DNA of 59,736 bases from Nitrosomonas sp. (GCA_017879645.1 JAAEXZ010000006.1:1-59736); one strand, 5' to 3'. Positions 1 through 8,695 are shown, numbered from the stretch's first letter. Notes: generated by a model from the letters alone, not told the origin. Program-made: numbers and translations.

Positions 1-1077
1 AAGGTGGTCGATGCTTCGACGACAGACTCCGCATCCTCGTCATCAGTTGCTTTGTTTGATCGCCTGAATGTTGCAAAAATGAATCTTCTCGATTTGCAAC
101 AATTGATTCAGCAAAGAAGGGATTACAAAAACGAACTTTTTTCCGATGCCAATTCAAAATTGAATTTTGATCCCAAGTTATCCGACATTCCAATCTGTAA
201 TTCCCTGGCTGAGGTGGATTCCGGATTGTGCAGAATTTCCGAGACACAATATCGGGACATGAAAGTGGTCAAAGAATCGCTGTTCAATAAAAATGAGTAC
301 AAGATCAAGGTTGCAAGACTGCCCCAGATCAAACGAAAAATCATTGTGCTTTTTGGTATTGATAACTACAACGATCACACAATTCCGGTGTTAAATAATG
401 CGATTTACGATGCCGAAGTGATCGGCGAGTTGTTCAATACCAAACTGGGTTATGACGTGCGTATCGTCAGGAATGCCACCAAGGCTGATTTTATTCGGAC
501 ATTCAATCAACTATCTCTGGAATTGGAAGCCGATGACAGCGTTGTCATTTACTACGCTGGGCATGGATACAAGAATGAAAAAACGGGTAACGGATTCTGG
601 ATACCGTCCGATGCCTCAGCAAAAGACCCCGGCAGTTGGATATCCAATACCAATATTTCTGAGATGCTTGGTAATATTTATTCAAAACAGGTTGTTATGA
701 TTTCTGATAGTTGTTATTCCGGTTTTTTTACCAAGGAGCAAAAAATTAAAACGAGCAATCTTGCTATTCAACCGGACGAGATTCTTGTCAAGCGTTCCGT
801 AGTCGTCATGTCATCCGGAAGCGACGAGCCTGTCGCTGACGATGGAAGAGGAGGACATTCCATTTTTGCCTGGTCCTTGATGCAGGCGTTGGACAATATC
901 GATAACTGGAAAGCGGGTGCAAATATTTTTGAACAAATCCAGAACGATGTTTTCAAGAGATTTCCACAGAAACCTCAGTATGGAGCGATTATTTCTGCCG
1001 GACACCAGGAAGGGGGAGATTATTTGTTTGAATTCAGACAGCTTGAAAAAAATGCTCACTCTGAAATGAAGCATTGA
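1..1077 (+). CDS. Caspase-like (peptidase C14 family) protein, 5' end outside window
   Basis: The frame is open to the left edge, and the first in-frame start (GTG at 4) has no visible ribosome site, so the gene probably begins before the window. About 110 residues of unrecognised N-terminal sequence precede a caspase fold. That fold starts with KRKIIVLFGIDNY and has the histidine motif YYAGHG (His about 187 counting from the GTG) and the cysteine motif DSCYSG (Cys about 237). These are the catalytic dyad of peptidase family C14 (caspases, metacaspases, bacterial orthocaspases), so an active cysteine protease is likely. No membrane segment is seen in the visible part. An OmpA-domain gene follows 151 bases later on the same strand. 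The substrate is unknown. Confidence 0.85.
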   Translation, partial: KVVDASTTDSASSSSVALFDRLNVAKMNLLDLQQLIQQRRDYKNELFSDANSKLNFDPKLSDIPICNSLAEVDSGLCRISETQYRDMKVVKESLFNKNEYKIKVARLPQIKRKIIVLFGIDNYNDHTIPVLNNAIYDAEVIGELFNTKLGYDVRIVRNATKADFIRTFNQLSLELEADDSVVIYYAGHGYKNEKTGNGFWIPSDASAKDPGSWISNTNISEMLGNIYSKQVVMISDSCYSGFFTKEQKIKTSNLAIQPDEILVKRSVVVMSSGSDEPVADDGRGGHSIFAWSLMQALDNIDNWKAGANIFEQIQNDVFKRFPQKPQYGAIISAGHQEGGDYLFEFRQLEKNAHSEMKH

Positions 1078-1228
1078 AATGCCGAAACCCAATAATCACT
1101 TCTTGTTCCAACCGTTTAGTCATGAATCGTGGAGATTGTTTTCACGCTGTATGGCAAAATCCTGCTTTTTTTAATCTGGGTGAAGTATATTGTACGAACC
1201 AAAACAAGTTTAACTGGAGAAATCTGCC

Positions 1229-1771
1229 ATGAAATTTATCTGTAATACCATCATCTTGGTTTCCGCAGTAGCGATCATGCATCACGCTAGTGCCCAAGAA
1301 AACAGATTGTTGCAAGAGAGCGAGATTTCCGAAGCAGTAGTGATCGATGCACTCGCTCCGGAAAAAAGCAGTCGCACACGATCATTCATACCCCTGGATG
1401 AGGAGCGGGATGCAAAAATGTCTCCGGCCCCCAGTGCTTCCATGTTGATTACATTCAATACCAACTCCGCAGAACTGACACATGGGGCCAAAGAAGCCTT
1501 GGACAAGATAGGAAGGGCATTGAATATGGATAAACTTGCCGAATTCAGTTTTACCATTGAAGGGCATGCCGATCTGAGTGGTACGTATCAATTCAATCAG
1601 CACTTATCCAAAGCACGGGCTGATACAGTCAAGAACTATCTGATAAATTGGCATCATATTGAACCACGCCGGTTAAGTGCAATAGGTAAAGGATATACCG
1701 AATTAATCAACAAGCATAACCCACTGGCTCCTGAGAATCGTCGGGTCAAACTGGTGCGAAACGAAAAATAA
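1229..1771 (+). CDS. OmpA-family peptidoglycan-binding protein
   Basis: This is a 180-residue protein with an N-terminal signal peptide (MKFICN then a hydrophobic stretch, predicted cleavage after HASA near residue 22). It has a C-terminal OmpA-like domain from about residue 75, with the typical GHADLSGT motif followed by N..LS..RA..V..YL and a closing ENRRVKL. Such domains bind the diaminopimelate of peptidoglycan non-covalently from the periplasm. There is no lipobox and no beta-barrel, so it should be a soluble periplasmic protein. A GGAGA ribosome site lies just upstream of the ATG. It follows the caspase-like gene on the same strand and may share its transcript. The linker at residues 24-70 is unrecognised. 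Confidence 0.85.
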   Translation: MKFICNTIILVSAVAIMHHASAQENRLLQESEISEAVVIDALAPEKSSRTRSFIPLDEERDAKMSPAPSASMLITFNTNSAELTHGAKEALDKIGRALNMDKLAEFSFTIEGHADLSGTYQFNQHLSKARADTVKNYLINWHHIEPRRLSAIGKGYTELINKHNPLAPENRRVKLVRNEK

Positions 1772-1884
1772 TAATTGGTTTGAAAATACTAACTAGCCTC
1801 ATGGCAATTTAGTAGAGTGAAACCATAGCGTTTTGGAAGATAAGATTGGTATTTTTGTAATTTTTATCTAAATACGTTCAGCTT

Positions 1885-3165
1885 TCAAAGGCTACGTGCT
1901 ATGACTTTGTTGCCGCCGGCCAGCTGTGCCTGTTGAATGGCCTCTGTGGTGGCTCGGCACAATTCAGGAAGTTCTTCTGCCAGATCAGGTTGTATTTCTG
2001 CCACACCAAAACTGGCTGTGATATCGTATCCGGCCGGTTTTAGCTTCTCAATGGATTGGCGTATCTTTTCTGCGATCGAAAACGCATTGGTGATATTGCA
2101 ATGCGACAATAAAATGACAAAATCTTCTTCCTGATAGCGTGCAGACACATCTTCTTTCCGAACCGAGCCAGTCAGCAGGGCTGCAACAGCTTTCATTATC
2201 TGGTCCCCGATGGTCGAATCCCGTTTTTTAATGGTCAACAACTGATCGATGTTGATTTTGATCAGGCTGTAGGGGATGCTGTGGCGCGCAGCCTCGCGAA
2301 ATCGTGCAGATGCTGTTTCATTGATGAAAAAGCGATTATACAATCCGGTCAGCGGGTCTCTGAGTGCCGATTCCTGCAGACAACTTTGTTCCGTCACAGC
2401 CTTATCCAGAAGCTTCTTGCTGGTAATCAGATTATTGACCCGTACGAGTAATTCTTCTTCTACCAGAGGCTTGGTGATGTAATCGTTTGCACCCAAACGC
2501 AATAATTCCACTTTGTGTGTCGTGTCGTTGAGCACGGAAAATACGAGCAATGGAATATATTTTTTACTGTTATCCTCGGATTGGCGCAAGGCCTTGATCA
2601 TGCCTTGACCATGCAGCTTGCCTTTGAGCAGAATGTCCGCTAGCACGAGATCATAGTTGATCTGCTGAAATGCAATGATACCTTCTTCCCCATTTGCATA
2701 ATGATCAACGGTATAGCCGGCTTCCCGGAGTATATCGGTCGTGGTAGCGGTCGTCGCTGAATTTTCCTCGATATACAAGATACGCCCAGAATATTTAAAG
2801 TTGTTTTTCTTTTTGGAAAAATGAGCGGTATAGCTGGTGATCTTGTTTAATTCGTGTTTTGCAAATATTTCTGTAATGCCTGCTGATACCGCTTCATCCA
2901 GTAACTTTTTATCTTCGTTGGATGTCACCATAACCAGCGGAATTTGCTTGGTGCGAGCATCAGCACGCAATTGTGATGAAAATTTTGGTGCATCCATGTC
3001 CTGCAGGTGCATGGCGATGAAGATCAGGTCAAATGACTGTTGTTCGAGTAACTTCAATGCTTCGGCGCCAGTCGATACCTGCCGGGTTCCAAGACCGCCG
3101 GAGGCAATGGCTGACGAAAGGAGCTTTTGATAAGTTCTTGAAGGTTCGACAATGAGTCCTTCCAT
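1885..3165 (-). CDS. Response regulator with two receivers and a degenerate GGDEF domain
   Basis: This 426-residue protein has receiver 1 (about 1-118), receiver 2 (about 127-245) and a GGDEF-fold domain (about 265-420), as in PleD-type proteins. Receiver 1 lacks the phospho-acceptor: the usual aspartate position reads FIAM, with Ala at 51. Receiver 2 keeps it (LADILL, Asp177) and the conserved lysine (ITKP, Lys232). The GGDEF domain starts normally with DPLTGLYNR, but the signature reads QEEDF (345-349), replacing both glycines and swapping D and E. Diguanylate cyclase activity is therefore doubtful, and a c-di-GMP- or GTP-sensing or purely structural role is possible. The start codon has only a weak ribosome site (AGGA). 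It is convergent with the OmpA-family gene. Confidence 0.85.
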   Translation of the reverse strand: MEGLIVEPSRTYQKLLSSAIASGGLGTRQVSTGAEALKLLEQQSFDLIFIAMHLQDMDAPKFSSQLRADARTKQIPLVMVTSNEDKKLLDEAVSAGITEIFAKHELNKITSYTAHFSKKKNNFKYSGRILYIEENSATTATTTDILREAGYTVDHYANGEEGIIAFQQINYDLVLADILLKGKLHGQGMIKALRQSEDNSKKYIPLLVFSVLNDTTHKVELLRLGANDYITKPLVEEELLVRVNNLITSKKLLDKAVTEQSCLQESALRDPLTGLYNRFFINETASARFREAARHSIPYSLIKINIDQLLTIKKRDSTIGDQIMKAVAALLTGSVRKEDVSARYQEEDFVILLSHCNITNAFSIAEKIRQSIEKLKPAGYDITASFGVAEIQPDLAEELPELCRATTEAIQQAQLAGGNKVIARSL

Positions 3166-3349
3166 GTTTTGGCATTCCTGTCAATATACAAAAAGATGAT
3201 TGCAGTTTGTAAAATCAATATCGGAATAGTATTAGCGACATAACACGAAGAATTTTTAGTCTTTTCTTGTGGTGGTGATTGCAAAGGGCATGAAATCACA
3301 TGGTCTGCTTGGTTAAACAACGCTTTGATCAAACGAGATCGCGACGAAA

Positions 3350-4168
3350 TTATCCTGAATGTCGCGGAGATTTGATGAACAGCGACAAACTGAACAATGT
3401 GGCGCTGAACAGTACCACAGTAGAGCCTGAAGCAATATCCAGAATATAGCTCATGTACATACCGGTGATACCGGTTATCGCACCAACACCCATCGAGTAG
3501 ATTATCATCCTGCTGAAGCTGTCCGTCAGCATCCGGGCCGTCATGGCTGGTGCGATCAAGGTGGCGGCAACCATGGTGACGCCGATGACATTTAGCGAAG
3601 CAATGATGGTCAGGGTCAGCAACAATGAAAACAGCAACTGTACAGATTCGGTGTGAATACCGAATATCTGCGCCGCTTCGGAATCAAACGTGGCAAACAG
3701 TAGGGATCGATAGGTGAAAAACAGGGTGATCAGTGTCATGAGTGTGACAAATCCGATCATGATCAAGTCCTGGTCCGTGATACCCAGTATGTTGCCAAAC
3801 AAGGTTGCTTCGAAATTCTGTTTGAAATTGCGTAACTTGTTGATGATGGCCACACCCAGTGCGAAAATAGCCGTAGTAACGATGCCGATTGCAGCATCCA
3901 GTTTGATTTTCTGATTATGGGTGATTTTGTGGATGATCAGGATAGCCAGTAAACCCATTGCACACGCACCGACATAGAAATCAAGATTTAGCGCAAAGCC
4001 GATAACCGCGCCGCCCACGGCAGCATGCGACAATCCATGACCCACATAACTCATGCCACGCAAAACGACATAAACGCCCACCAAACCACTCGAGATGCCG
4101 ATCAGGAAAGCGGCCAGCAAACCGCGACGAAAAAATTCATAGTGCAGCGGCTCAAGCAAGAATTCCAT
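3350..4168 (-). CDS. Metal ABC transporter permease (ABC-3/ZnuB-like family)
   Basis: This is the 272-residue integral membrane subunit of a TroCD/ZnuB/MntB-type importer, with repeated hydrophobic segments and the family motif GLVGVYVVLRGMSYVGHGLSHAAVGG near the N-terminus. Such permeases work as dimers in the cytoplasmic membrane and pass a divalent metal delivered by the periplasmic binding protein. The ATG overlaps the stop codon of the ATPase gene by one base (TGATG), so translation is probably coupled. It is the last gene of the SBP-ATPase-permease operon. Sequence places it in the Zn/Mn/Fe importer family. The operator upstream of the operon (5972-6000) suggests nickel as the controlling metal, but specificity cannot be read from the permease. 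Confidence 0.9.
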   Translation of the reverse strand: MEFLLEPLHYEFFRRGLLAAFLIGISSGLVGVYVVLRGMSYVGHGLSHAAVGGAVIGFALNLDFYVGACAMGLLAILIIHKITHNQKIKLDAAIGIVTTAIFALGVAIINKLRNFKQNFEATLFGNILGITDQDLIMIGFVTLMTLITLFFTYRSLLFATFDSEAAQIFGIHTESVQLLFSLLLTLTIIASLNVIGVTMVAATLIAPAMTARMLTDSFSRMIIYSMGVGAITGITGMYMSYILDIASGSTVVLFSATLFSLSLFIKSPRHSG

Positions 4169-4989
4169 CAATGATGATGAATGCGGTCAAAATGTAACGG
4201 ATGGCTGTTGGCCACCAGCAGTCGCCCTTTGTGCTTGACGATGGTGATGCTGCCACCGTAAGTCAGGGACAGGATTTCGTTGGTAAAGACGTCATGTGGA
4301 CGCCCCTGAGCCACGATGCCGCGATTGAAACAAATCACCCAAGGCAGATGAGAAGCAACGGCATTCAGATCGTGTGTTGTTAGCACCACGGTGGTTCCAG
4401 CGCGATGGATATCCGCCAAGAGATGCAGCACATCGTGCTGTGTCTTGATGTCAATGCCGGATGTCGGTTCATCCAGAATCAACAATCTGGGATTACTGAT
4501 AAGCGCACGTGCCAGAAAGGTACGTTGACGTTGTCCGCCTGAAATTTCACCGATGTGCTGTCGCAAACAATCCTCCACACCCAGACGATGAGCAAGATCA
4601 TGAATCGCCTGCCTTTCGGTTTTACTGAGCCAAGGCCAGATTCGTCCATTGGTGTACAGCCCCATCATGATGACTTCCTCGACTGTTACCGGAAAATGCC
4701 AATCGATACTTTCCAGTTGGGGAACATAGCCAATCGTGCCTGAGGGTAGTGCATTGATCGCATGACCGTTGATTTGCACACAGCCAGTGAGTACCGGTTG
4801 CATGCCCAGAATGGTTTTTAGCAGCGTCGTTTTGCCACTTGCAGTGGGTCCAATGATACCTATCATCCCACCTGCAGGAATCTGCAGCGATAGCTCCGAG
4901 AAAAGCACATGATTATCATACCCTGTTGCTACATTGTGCAGCAGGATGGCGGAATGCTGTTCTGTGTCAGAAAGGTATGTTACTGACAT
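4168..4989 (-). CDS. Metal ABC transporter ATP-binding protein
   Basis: This is the cytoplasmic ATPase of the metal importer, about 273 residues. Walker A reads GPTASGKTT (a variant of GPNGAGKST), the signature is ISGGQRQR, Walker B is LLILDEPTSGID, and the switch histidine follows in TTHD. I chose the ATG at 4989 (MSVTYL). A GTG at 5019 in the same frame would add ten residues, and neither has a strong ribosome site. The start lies inside the end of the binding-protein gene (23-base overlap), indicating coupled expression. The C-terminus is histidine-rich (HPLHFDRIHHH, five His in eleven residues), which is not a standard ATPase feature and might bind metal, though this is inference. Confidence 0.9.
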   Translation of the reverse strand: MSVTYLSDTEQHSAILLHNVATGYDNHVLFSELSLQIPAGGMIGIIGPTASGKTTLLKTILGMQPVLTGCVQINGHAINALPSGTIGYVPQLESIDWHFPVTVEEVIMMGLYTNGRIWPWLSKTERQAIHDLAHRLGVEDCLRQHIGEISGGQRQRTFLARALISNPRLLILDEPTSGIDIKTQHDVLHLLADIHRAGTTVVLTTHDLNAVASHLPWVICFNRGIVAQGRPHDVFTNEILSLTYGGSITIVKHKGRLLVANSHPLHFDRIHHH

Positions 4990-5941
4990 CGACTTGTGAC
5001 ATGCAGTTGGATTGACCACCCAGTGCTGTTGTCATGGTGGCGATGTTGGTAACCATCATGCCGATAAAAGAATTCTGTGGTGGCTGTGGCAATTCATCGT
5101 CGGACAGTTGATCGATGAATTTGACTTGGGCCTCGCGGGCGATTTGTTCCATGATCTTGCTCGGAAACACTTCGGAGCCAAAAATGGCCGGTACACCGGC
5201 AGCTTTGATCTGCTTGATGAGACCGATGACTTCCTGAGGGCTAGGTTCGGAAAAATCGGCAGGCTGTACCGCGGCGATGACTGTCATGCCATACCGGGGG
5301 GCAAAATAGGCGAAAGAGTCGTGGTACGTGACGAGCTTGCGGTTATTCTCCGGAATGGTTGCAACACAGCTAAAGATTGCCTGATCCAGTTTCTGCAATT
5401 TGCTCAGATAGGTGGCAGCATTCATGTCATATGATGACTGGTGAGCAGGATCGAGCGCGATCAGATTTTCCCTGATGATTTCCACATAGCGCATCACCAA
5501 TTCGATATTCAGCCACAGATGTGGGTTTGGATGCCCGTGTTCACGTGGGAAACTGAAGTCATACTGCCACTCCTCTCGTTTCAATGTCAGATTGCCCAGT
5601 TGTAGCACGGGTGCGCTGTTTTTTCGTACTTTCTCGGCCAGCTTGATGATGGGGAGTTCGAGATCGAGTCCATTGACCACGATCAGGTCCGCAGACTGCA
5701 AAGTTTTGGCATCCGAAGGTACGGGATCGAAGGTATGGGAATCAGCTCCATCGGGAACGATGCCGGTCACCTGAATATGCGAGCCGGCAATGTTTCTGAC
5801 CATATTGGTGATTGGAGATACCGAAGTGACGACGACGGGCTTGAGGCGTTCCTGAGAATTGGCTGCAAACGCAAGCTGGGTGAAAAGAAGTGCAGACAAG
5901 CACAGGGCAAGCTGAGTGCACCAGTCGACCGGAATTTTCAT
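4967..5941 (-). CDS. Metal ABC transporter substrate-binding protein (TroA/ZnuA family)
   Basis: This is a 324-residue periplasmic binding protein. The ATG at 5941 is preceded by a good AGGGAGA site and begins a signal peptide ending near AFA (about residue 26). The open frame continues upstream without a better start. Family metal ligands are visible in context: the His of DSHTFDP, the His of NPHLWLN, the His of TYHDSF, and an acidic residue in FGSEVF. The long His-rich loop typical of many ZnuA proteins is absent, leaving only PREHGHPNPH. It is the first gene of the importer operon, 30 bases from the NikR-like operator and divergent from a TonB receptor. Zinc or manganese would be the default family substrate; nickel is inferred from context. 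Confidence 0.88.
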   Translation of the reverse strand: MKIPVDWCTQLALCLSALLFTQLAFAANSQERLKPVVVTSVSPITNMVRNIAGSHIQVTGIVPDGADSHTFDPVPSDAKTLQSADLIVVNGLDLELPIIKLAEKVRKNSAPVLQLGNLTLKREEWQYDFSFPREHGHPNPHLWLNIELVMRYVEIIRENLIALDPAHQSSYDMNAATYLSKLQKLDQAIFSCVATIPENNRKLVTYHDSFAYFAPRYGMTVIAAVQPADFSEPSPQEVIGLIKQIKAAGVPAIFGSEVFPSKIMEQIAREAQVKFIDQLSDDELPQPPQNSFIGMMVTNIATMTTALGGQSNCMSQVDVSNIPF

Positions 5942-5971
5942 CACATGATTCTCCCTGGTTGATATCAATGC

Positions 5972-6000
5972 TGTATGAAAAAAAATTAATCTATCATACA
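5972..6000. promoter_or_regulatory. Putative NikR operator (perfect 7-bp inverted repeat)
   Basis: The sequence TGTATGA (5972-5978), a 15-base AT-rich spacer and TCATACA (5994-6000) form a perfect inverted repeat. The E. coli NikR operator is GTATGA-N16-TCATAC, so all twelve half-site bases match and only the spacer is one base shorter. It lies in the divergent intergenic region, 30 bases from the binding-protein start and 67 bases from the TonB receptor start, where it could control both promoters. A nikR gene is the second gene of the TonB transcript, about 2.2 kb away, which fits autoregulation. No other copy with both half-sites was noticed in the window. Confidence 0.75.
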
Positions 6001-6067
6001 TTTTGCTTTAGGATGGCAAATTCATGCAGCTTGATTGATTCAAACACGTGCGTTTGGGAGAGTGAAC

Positions 6068-8134
6068 GTGAAAAAGGTGACTGAATTAATTGTAGAAATA
6101 CAGCGTTTCATGCTGGGAGGTATTACGGTGATACCTTTCATGGTTAACGCTGCGGGTGTGCCGACATTACGGGAAGTGACGGTGCGTCCCAATTCCAGAG
6201 AGTTGATCGGAGTGGCCAATTCGGCCAGCGAAGGTACGGTGCTCAAGCAGCAACTGGATGCACGCACGGTCTATCGTCCGGGTGAATTACTAGAAACCGT
6301 GCCGGGACTGATCGTCACCCAGCACAGCGGTGAAGGCAAGGCCAATCAGTATTTTCTACGCGGCTTCAATCTGGATCACGGTACTGATTTCCGTATCAGT
6401 GTCGATGGCATGCTGGTTAATCAGCGTTCGCATGGACATGGCCAGGGCTGGGCTGATACCAATTTCCTCATACCGGAACTGGTGGCCAGTGCGCAATATC
6501 TGAAAGGACCCTATTACGCCGGTCAGGGCGATTTTGCTTCAGCCGGTGCAGTCAATCTTGGTTATATCGATAAACTACCCAAAGGAATGGCCAGTTATGG
6601 TATCGGTGAACAGGGCTTCATGCGTGGACTGGTAGTCAAATCACACGATGCAGGCAGTGGTACGCTGCTGTACGCTTTGGAGTTGTTGACCAAGGATGGG
6701 CCGTGGGTAAAGCATGAGGATTTCAAGAAGTTCAATGCGGTGCTGCGGTATAGCCAGCGCAGTGAATCGACGCAATTCAATGTTACCGCAATGGGTTACG
6801 GTGGACGCTGGAACGCTACCGATCAGATTCCACGACGTGGCGTGGCAAGCGGTTATGTATCACGACTGGGTGCCATCGATCCTAGCGATGGCGGTGAATC
6901 GCATCGCTTCAGTCTGTCAGGCGCATTGCAACATTACACCCGTCTGGGTACGACGCGCATCAATCTGTATACCTTGCATACCAATCTGGCGCTGTTTTCC
7001 AATTTCACCTATTTTCTTGACGACCCGGTTAATGGGGACCAGTTTTCCCAGACGGATAAACGCTTTCAGTCTGCGCTGAATATTAGCCATATCTGGGATC
7101 ACAAGCTTGCTGGTATCGATACTGAAAACGAGATCGGCGTGCAGGTTCAGAATGACGTGATCGATAACGGATTACTGAGTACCCGGCAACGCCAGACTTT
7201 GTCAATCACGCGTCGGGATCACATCAACCAGAACAGTATCGGTCTCTATTTCCAGAACAGCACGCAGTGGTTGCCCAAATTTCGCAGTGTCGCCGGCGTG
7301 CGTTCGGATTTTTACTGGTTCGATGTCCATAGCCGACAAGATGAGAACTCGGGGCAGCGCTATGACAGTATGACCAATCCCAAGCTCAGCCTGATTTTTG
7401 GACCCTGGCAGCAGACCGAGTTCTATTTCAATTATGGAGGCGGATTTCACAGCAACGATGCACGTGGTACGACCACGACCATCGATCCGAAAACGGGTGG
7501 GCCGGTGAATCCGGTCAATCCTCTGGTACGATCGACGGGTTACGAGGTTGGGGTACGCACAGCCATCATGCCAGGATTGCAGGCTTCTTTTGCTGCTTTC
7601 CGGCTGGATATGGATTCTGAATTGCTGTTTGTTGGCGATGCTGGGACAACTGTGGCCAGCCGGCCAAGCCGTCGCGAGGGATTCGAAGTGTCCACATTTT
7701 ATATGCCGACCGACTGGCTGACCATCGATCTGGATTATGCGCTGGCGCGGGCACGATTTACCGATCCGGATCTCTCCGGGCAACACATCCCGGGTGCGAT
7801 CCAGGGGGTGGGCAAGCTGGCTGTGGCGATCGACAACCTGGGTCCCTTCTGGGGCAGCCTGCAATGGCGCTATTTCGGTAAACGTTCACTGATCGAGGAT
7901 AATAGCGTGCAATCCAGACCGACGGTGACATTGAATGGTCAAATTGGTTACCGGATCAGCAAGAATGTGAGAATCCTGGTGCAGGGGTTCAATCTACTGA
8001 ATACGCACGCCCACGCCATCGATTATTATTATGCATCGCGGCTCCCAGGTGAAGCGACTGCCGGAGTCAGTGATATCCACTTTCATCCGGTTGAAAGCCG
8101 CTCGCTACGTGTCAATTTTATAGCAAATTTTTAG
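6068..8134 (+). CDS. TonB-dependent outer membrane receptor, probable metal (nickel) uptake
   Basis: This receptor of about 688 residues has an N-terminal signal-like segment, a plug domain (LETVPGLIV, FLRGFNLDHGTDF, VDGMLVN) and a beta-barrel ending in aromatic Phe (FIANF). GTG at 6068 is chosen because GGGAGAG lies five bases upstream and it gives a KK-plus-hydrophobic leader. A TTG at 6035 and a GTG at 6062 are alternatives. Histidine clusters occur in the plug (RSHGHGQGW) and near the C-terminus (THAHAIDYYY, DIHFHP), consistent with a metal cargo. The gene is divergent from a metal ABC importer across a NikR-like operator and is followed by nikR, so outer-membrane nickel import is the favoured inference. 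Zinc or a metallophore are alternatives. Confidence 0.85.
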   Translation: MKKVTELIVEIQRFMLGGITVIPFMVNAAGVPTLREVTVRPNSRELIGVANSASEGTVLKQQLDARTVYRPGELLETVPGLIVTQHSGEGKANQYFLRGFNLDHGTDFRISVDGMLVNQRSHGHGQGWADTNFLIPELVASAQYLKGPYYAGQGDFASAGAVNLGYIDKLPKGMASYGIGEQGFMRGLVVKSHDAGSGTLLYALELLTKDGPWVKHEDFKKFNAVLRYSQRSESTQFNVTAMGYGGRWNATDQIPRRGVASGYVSRLGAIDPSDGGESHRFSLSGALQHYTRLGTTRINLYTLHTNLALFSNFTYFLDDPVNGDQFSQTDKRFQSALNISHIWDHKLAGIDTENEIGVQVQNDVIDNGLLSTRQRQTLSITRRDHINQNSIGLYFQNSTQWLPKFRSVAGVRSDFYWFDVHSRQDENSGQRYDSMTNPKLSLIFGPWQQTEFYFNYGGGFHSNDARGTTTTIDPKTGGPVNPVNPLVRSTGYEVGVRTAIMPGLQASFAAFRLDMDSELLFVGDAGTTVASRPSRREGFEVSTFYMPTDWLTIDLDYALARARFTDPDLSGQHIPGAIQGVGKLAVAIDNLGPFWGSLQWRYFGKRSLIEDNSVQSRPTVTLNGQIGYRISKNVRILVQGFNLLNTHAHAIDYYYASRLPGEATAGVSDIHFHPVESRSLRVNFIANF

Positions 8135-8228
8135 CTGGATGGATAAGCGGTTTCTCAGTCAATATAACGGAGTAGCCTGCCCTGGATGGGCTGCTTTTCA
8201 ATGAAACGAATGATTGCGAGGAGTGATG

Positions 8229-8690
8229 ATGGAACGATTTACGATTTCGATGGATGATCAGCTTTTTGAACAGTTCGATACGGTTGCACAGGCTCGTGGT
8301 TACGTCAATCGCTCGGAAGCGATCCGGGATCTGGTGCGTGAATACCTGGAAAATGCGCGCTTGCAAAAGGATAACAAGGGGTATTGCATCGCAACACTCA
8401 GCTATATTTTTAATCATCATGAACGCGATCTGGCCAGCCAGGTTACATCGGCTCACCATCATCATCATGATCTGACCTTATCGAGCATGCATGTGCACAT
8501 GGATCATGACAATTGCCTGGAAGTAGTGATACTGCGCGGCACGGTGCAGGATGTCAGGAAGTTTGCCAATCAGGTCATCGCCACCAATGGTGTGCGTCAT
8601 GGCAAGCTGCATATCGTGCCGATCGATCTGGTGCAGGAATCCCATGCACACTCATCCGTACCGCATATCCATGGTACACCAATGACTTGA
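8229..8690 (+). CDS. nikR: Nickel-responsive transcriptional regulator NikR
   Basis: This 153-residue protein has a ribbon-helix-helix DNA-binding domain (residues 1-45, RFTISMDDQL...YVNRSEAIRDLVREYL) followed by the ACT-like nickel domain. The high-affinity site is conserved: His77, the MHVHMDHDNC segment giving His88 and His90, and Cys96 correspond to E. coli His76, His87, His89 and Cys95. The ATG at 8229 is chosen because GAGGAG lies five bases upstream; ATG 8226 and TTG 8214 are worse. There is a run of five His at 76-80 and a His-rich C-terminal tail (SHAHSS, HIHG) beyond the usual end. With nickel bound it should repress uptake genes through the 5972-6000 site. Its stop is five bases from that of the convergent urea transporter. 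Confidence 0.93.
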   Translation: MERFTISMDDQLFEQFDTVAQARGYVNRSEAIRDLVREYLENARLQKDNKGYCIATLSYIFNHHERDLASQVTSAHHHHHDLTLSSMHVHMDHDNCLEVVILRGTVQDVRKFANQVIATNGVRHGKLHIVPIDLVQESHAHSSVPHIHGTPMT

Positions 8691-8695
8691 CCGAG

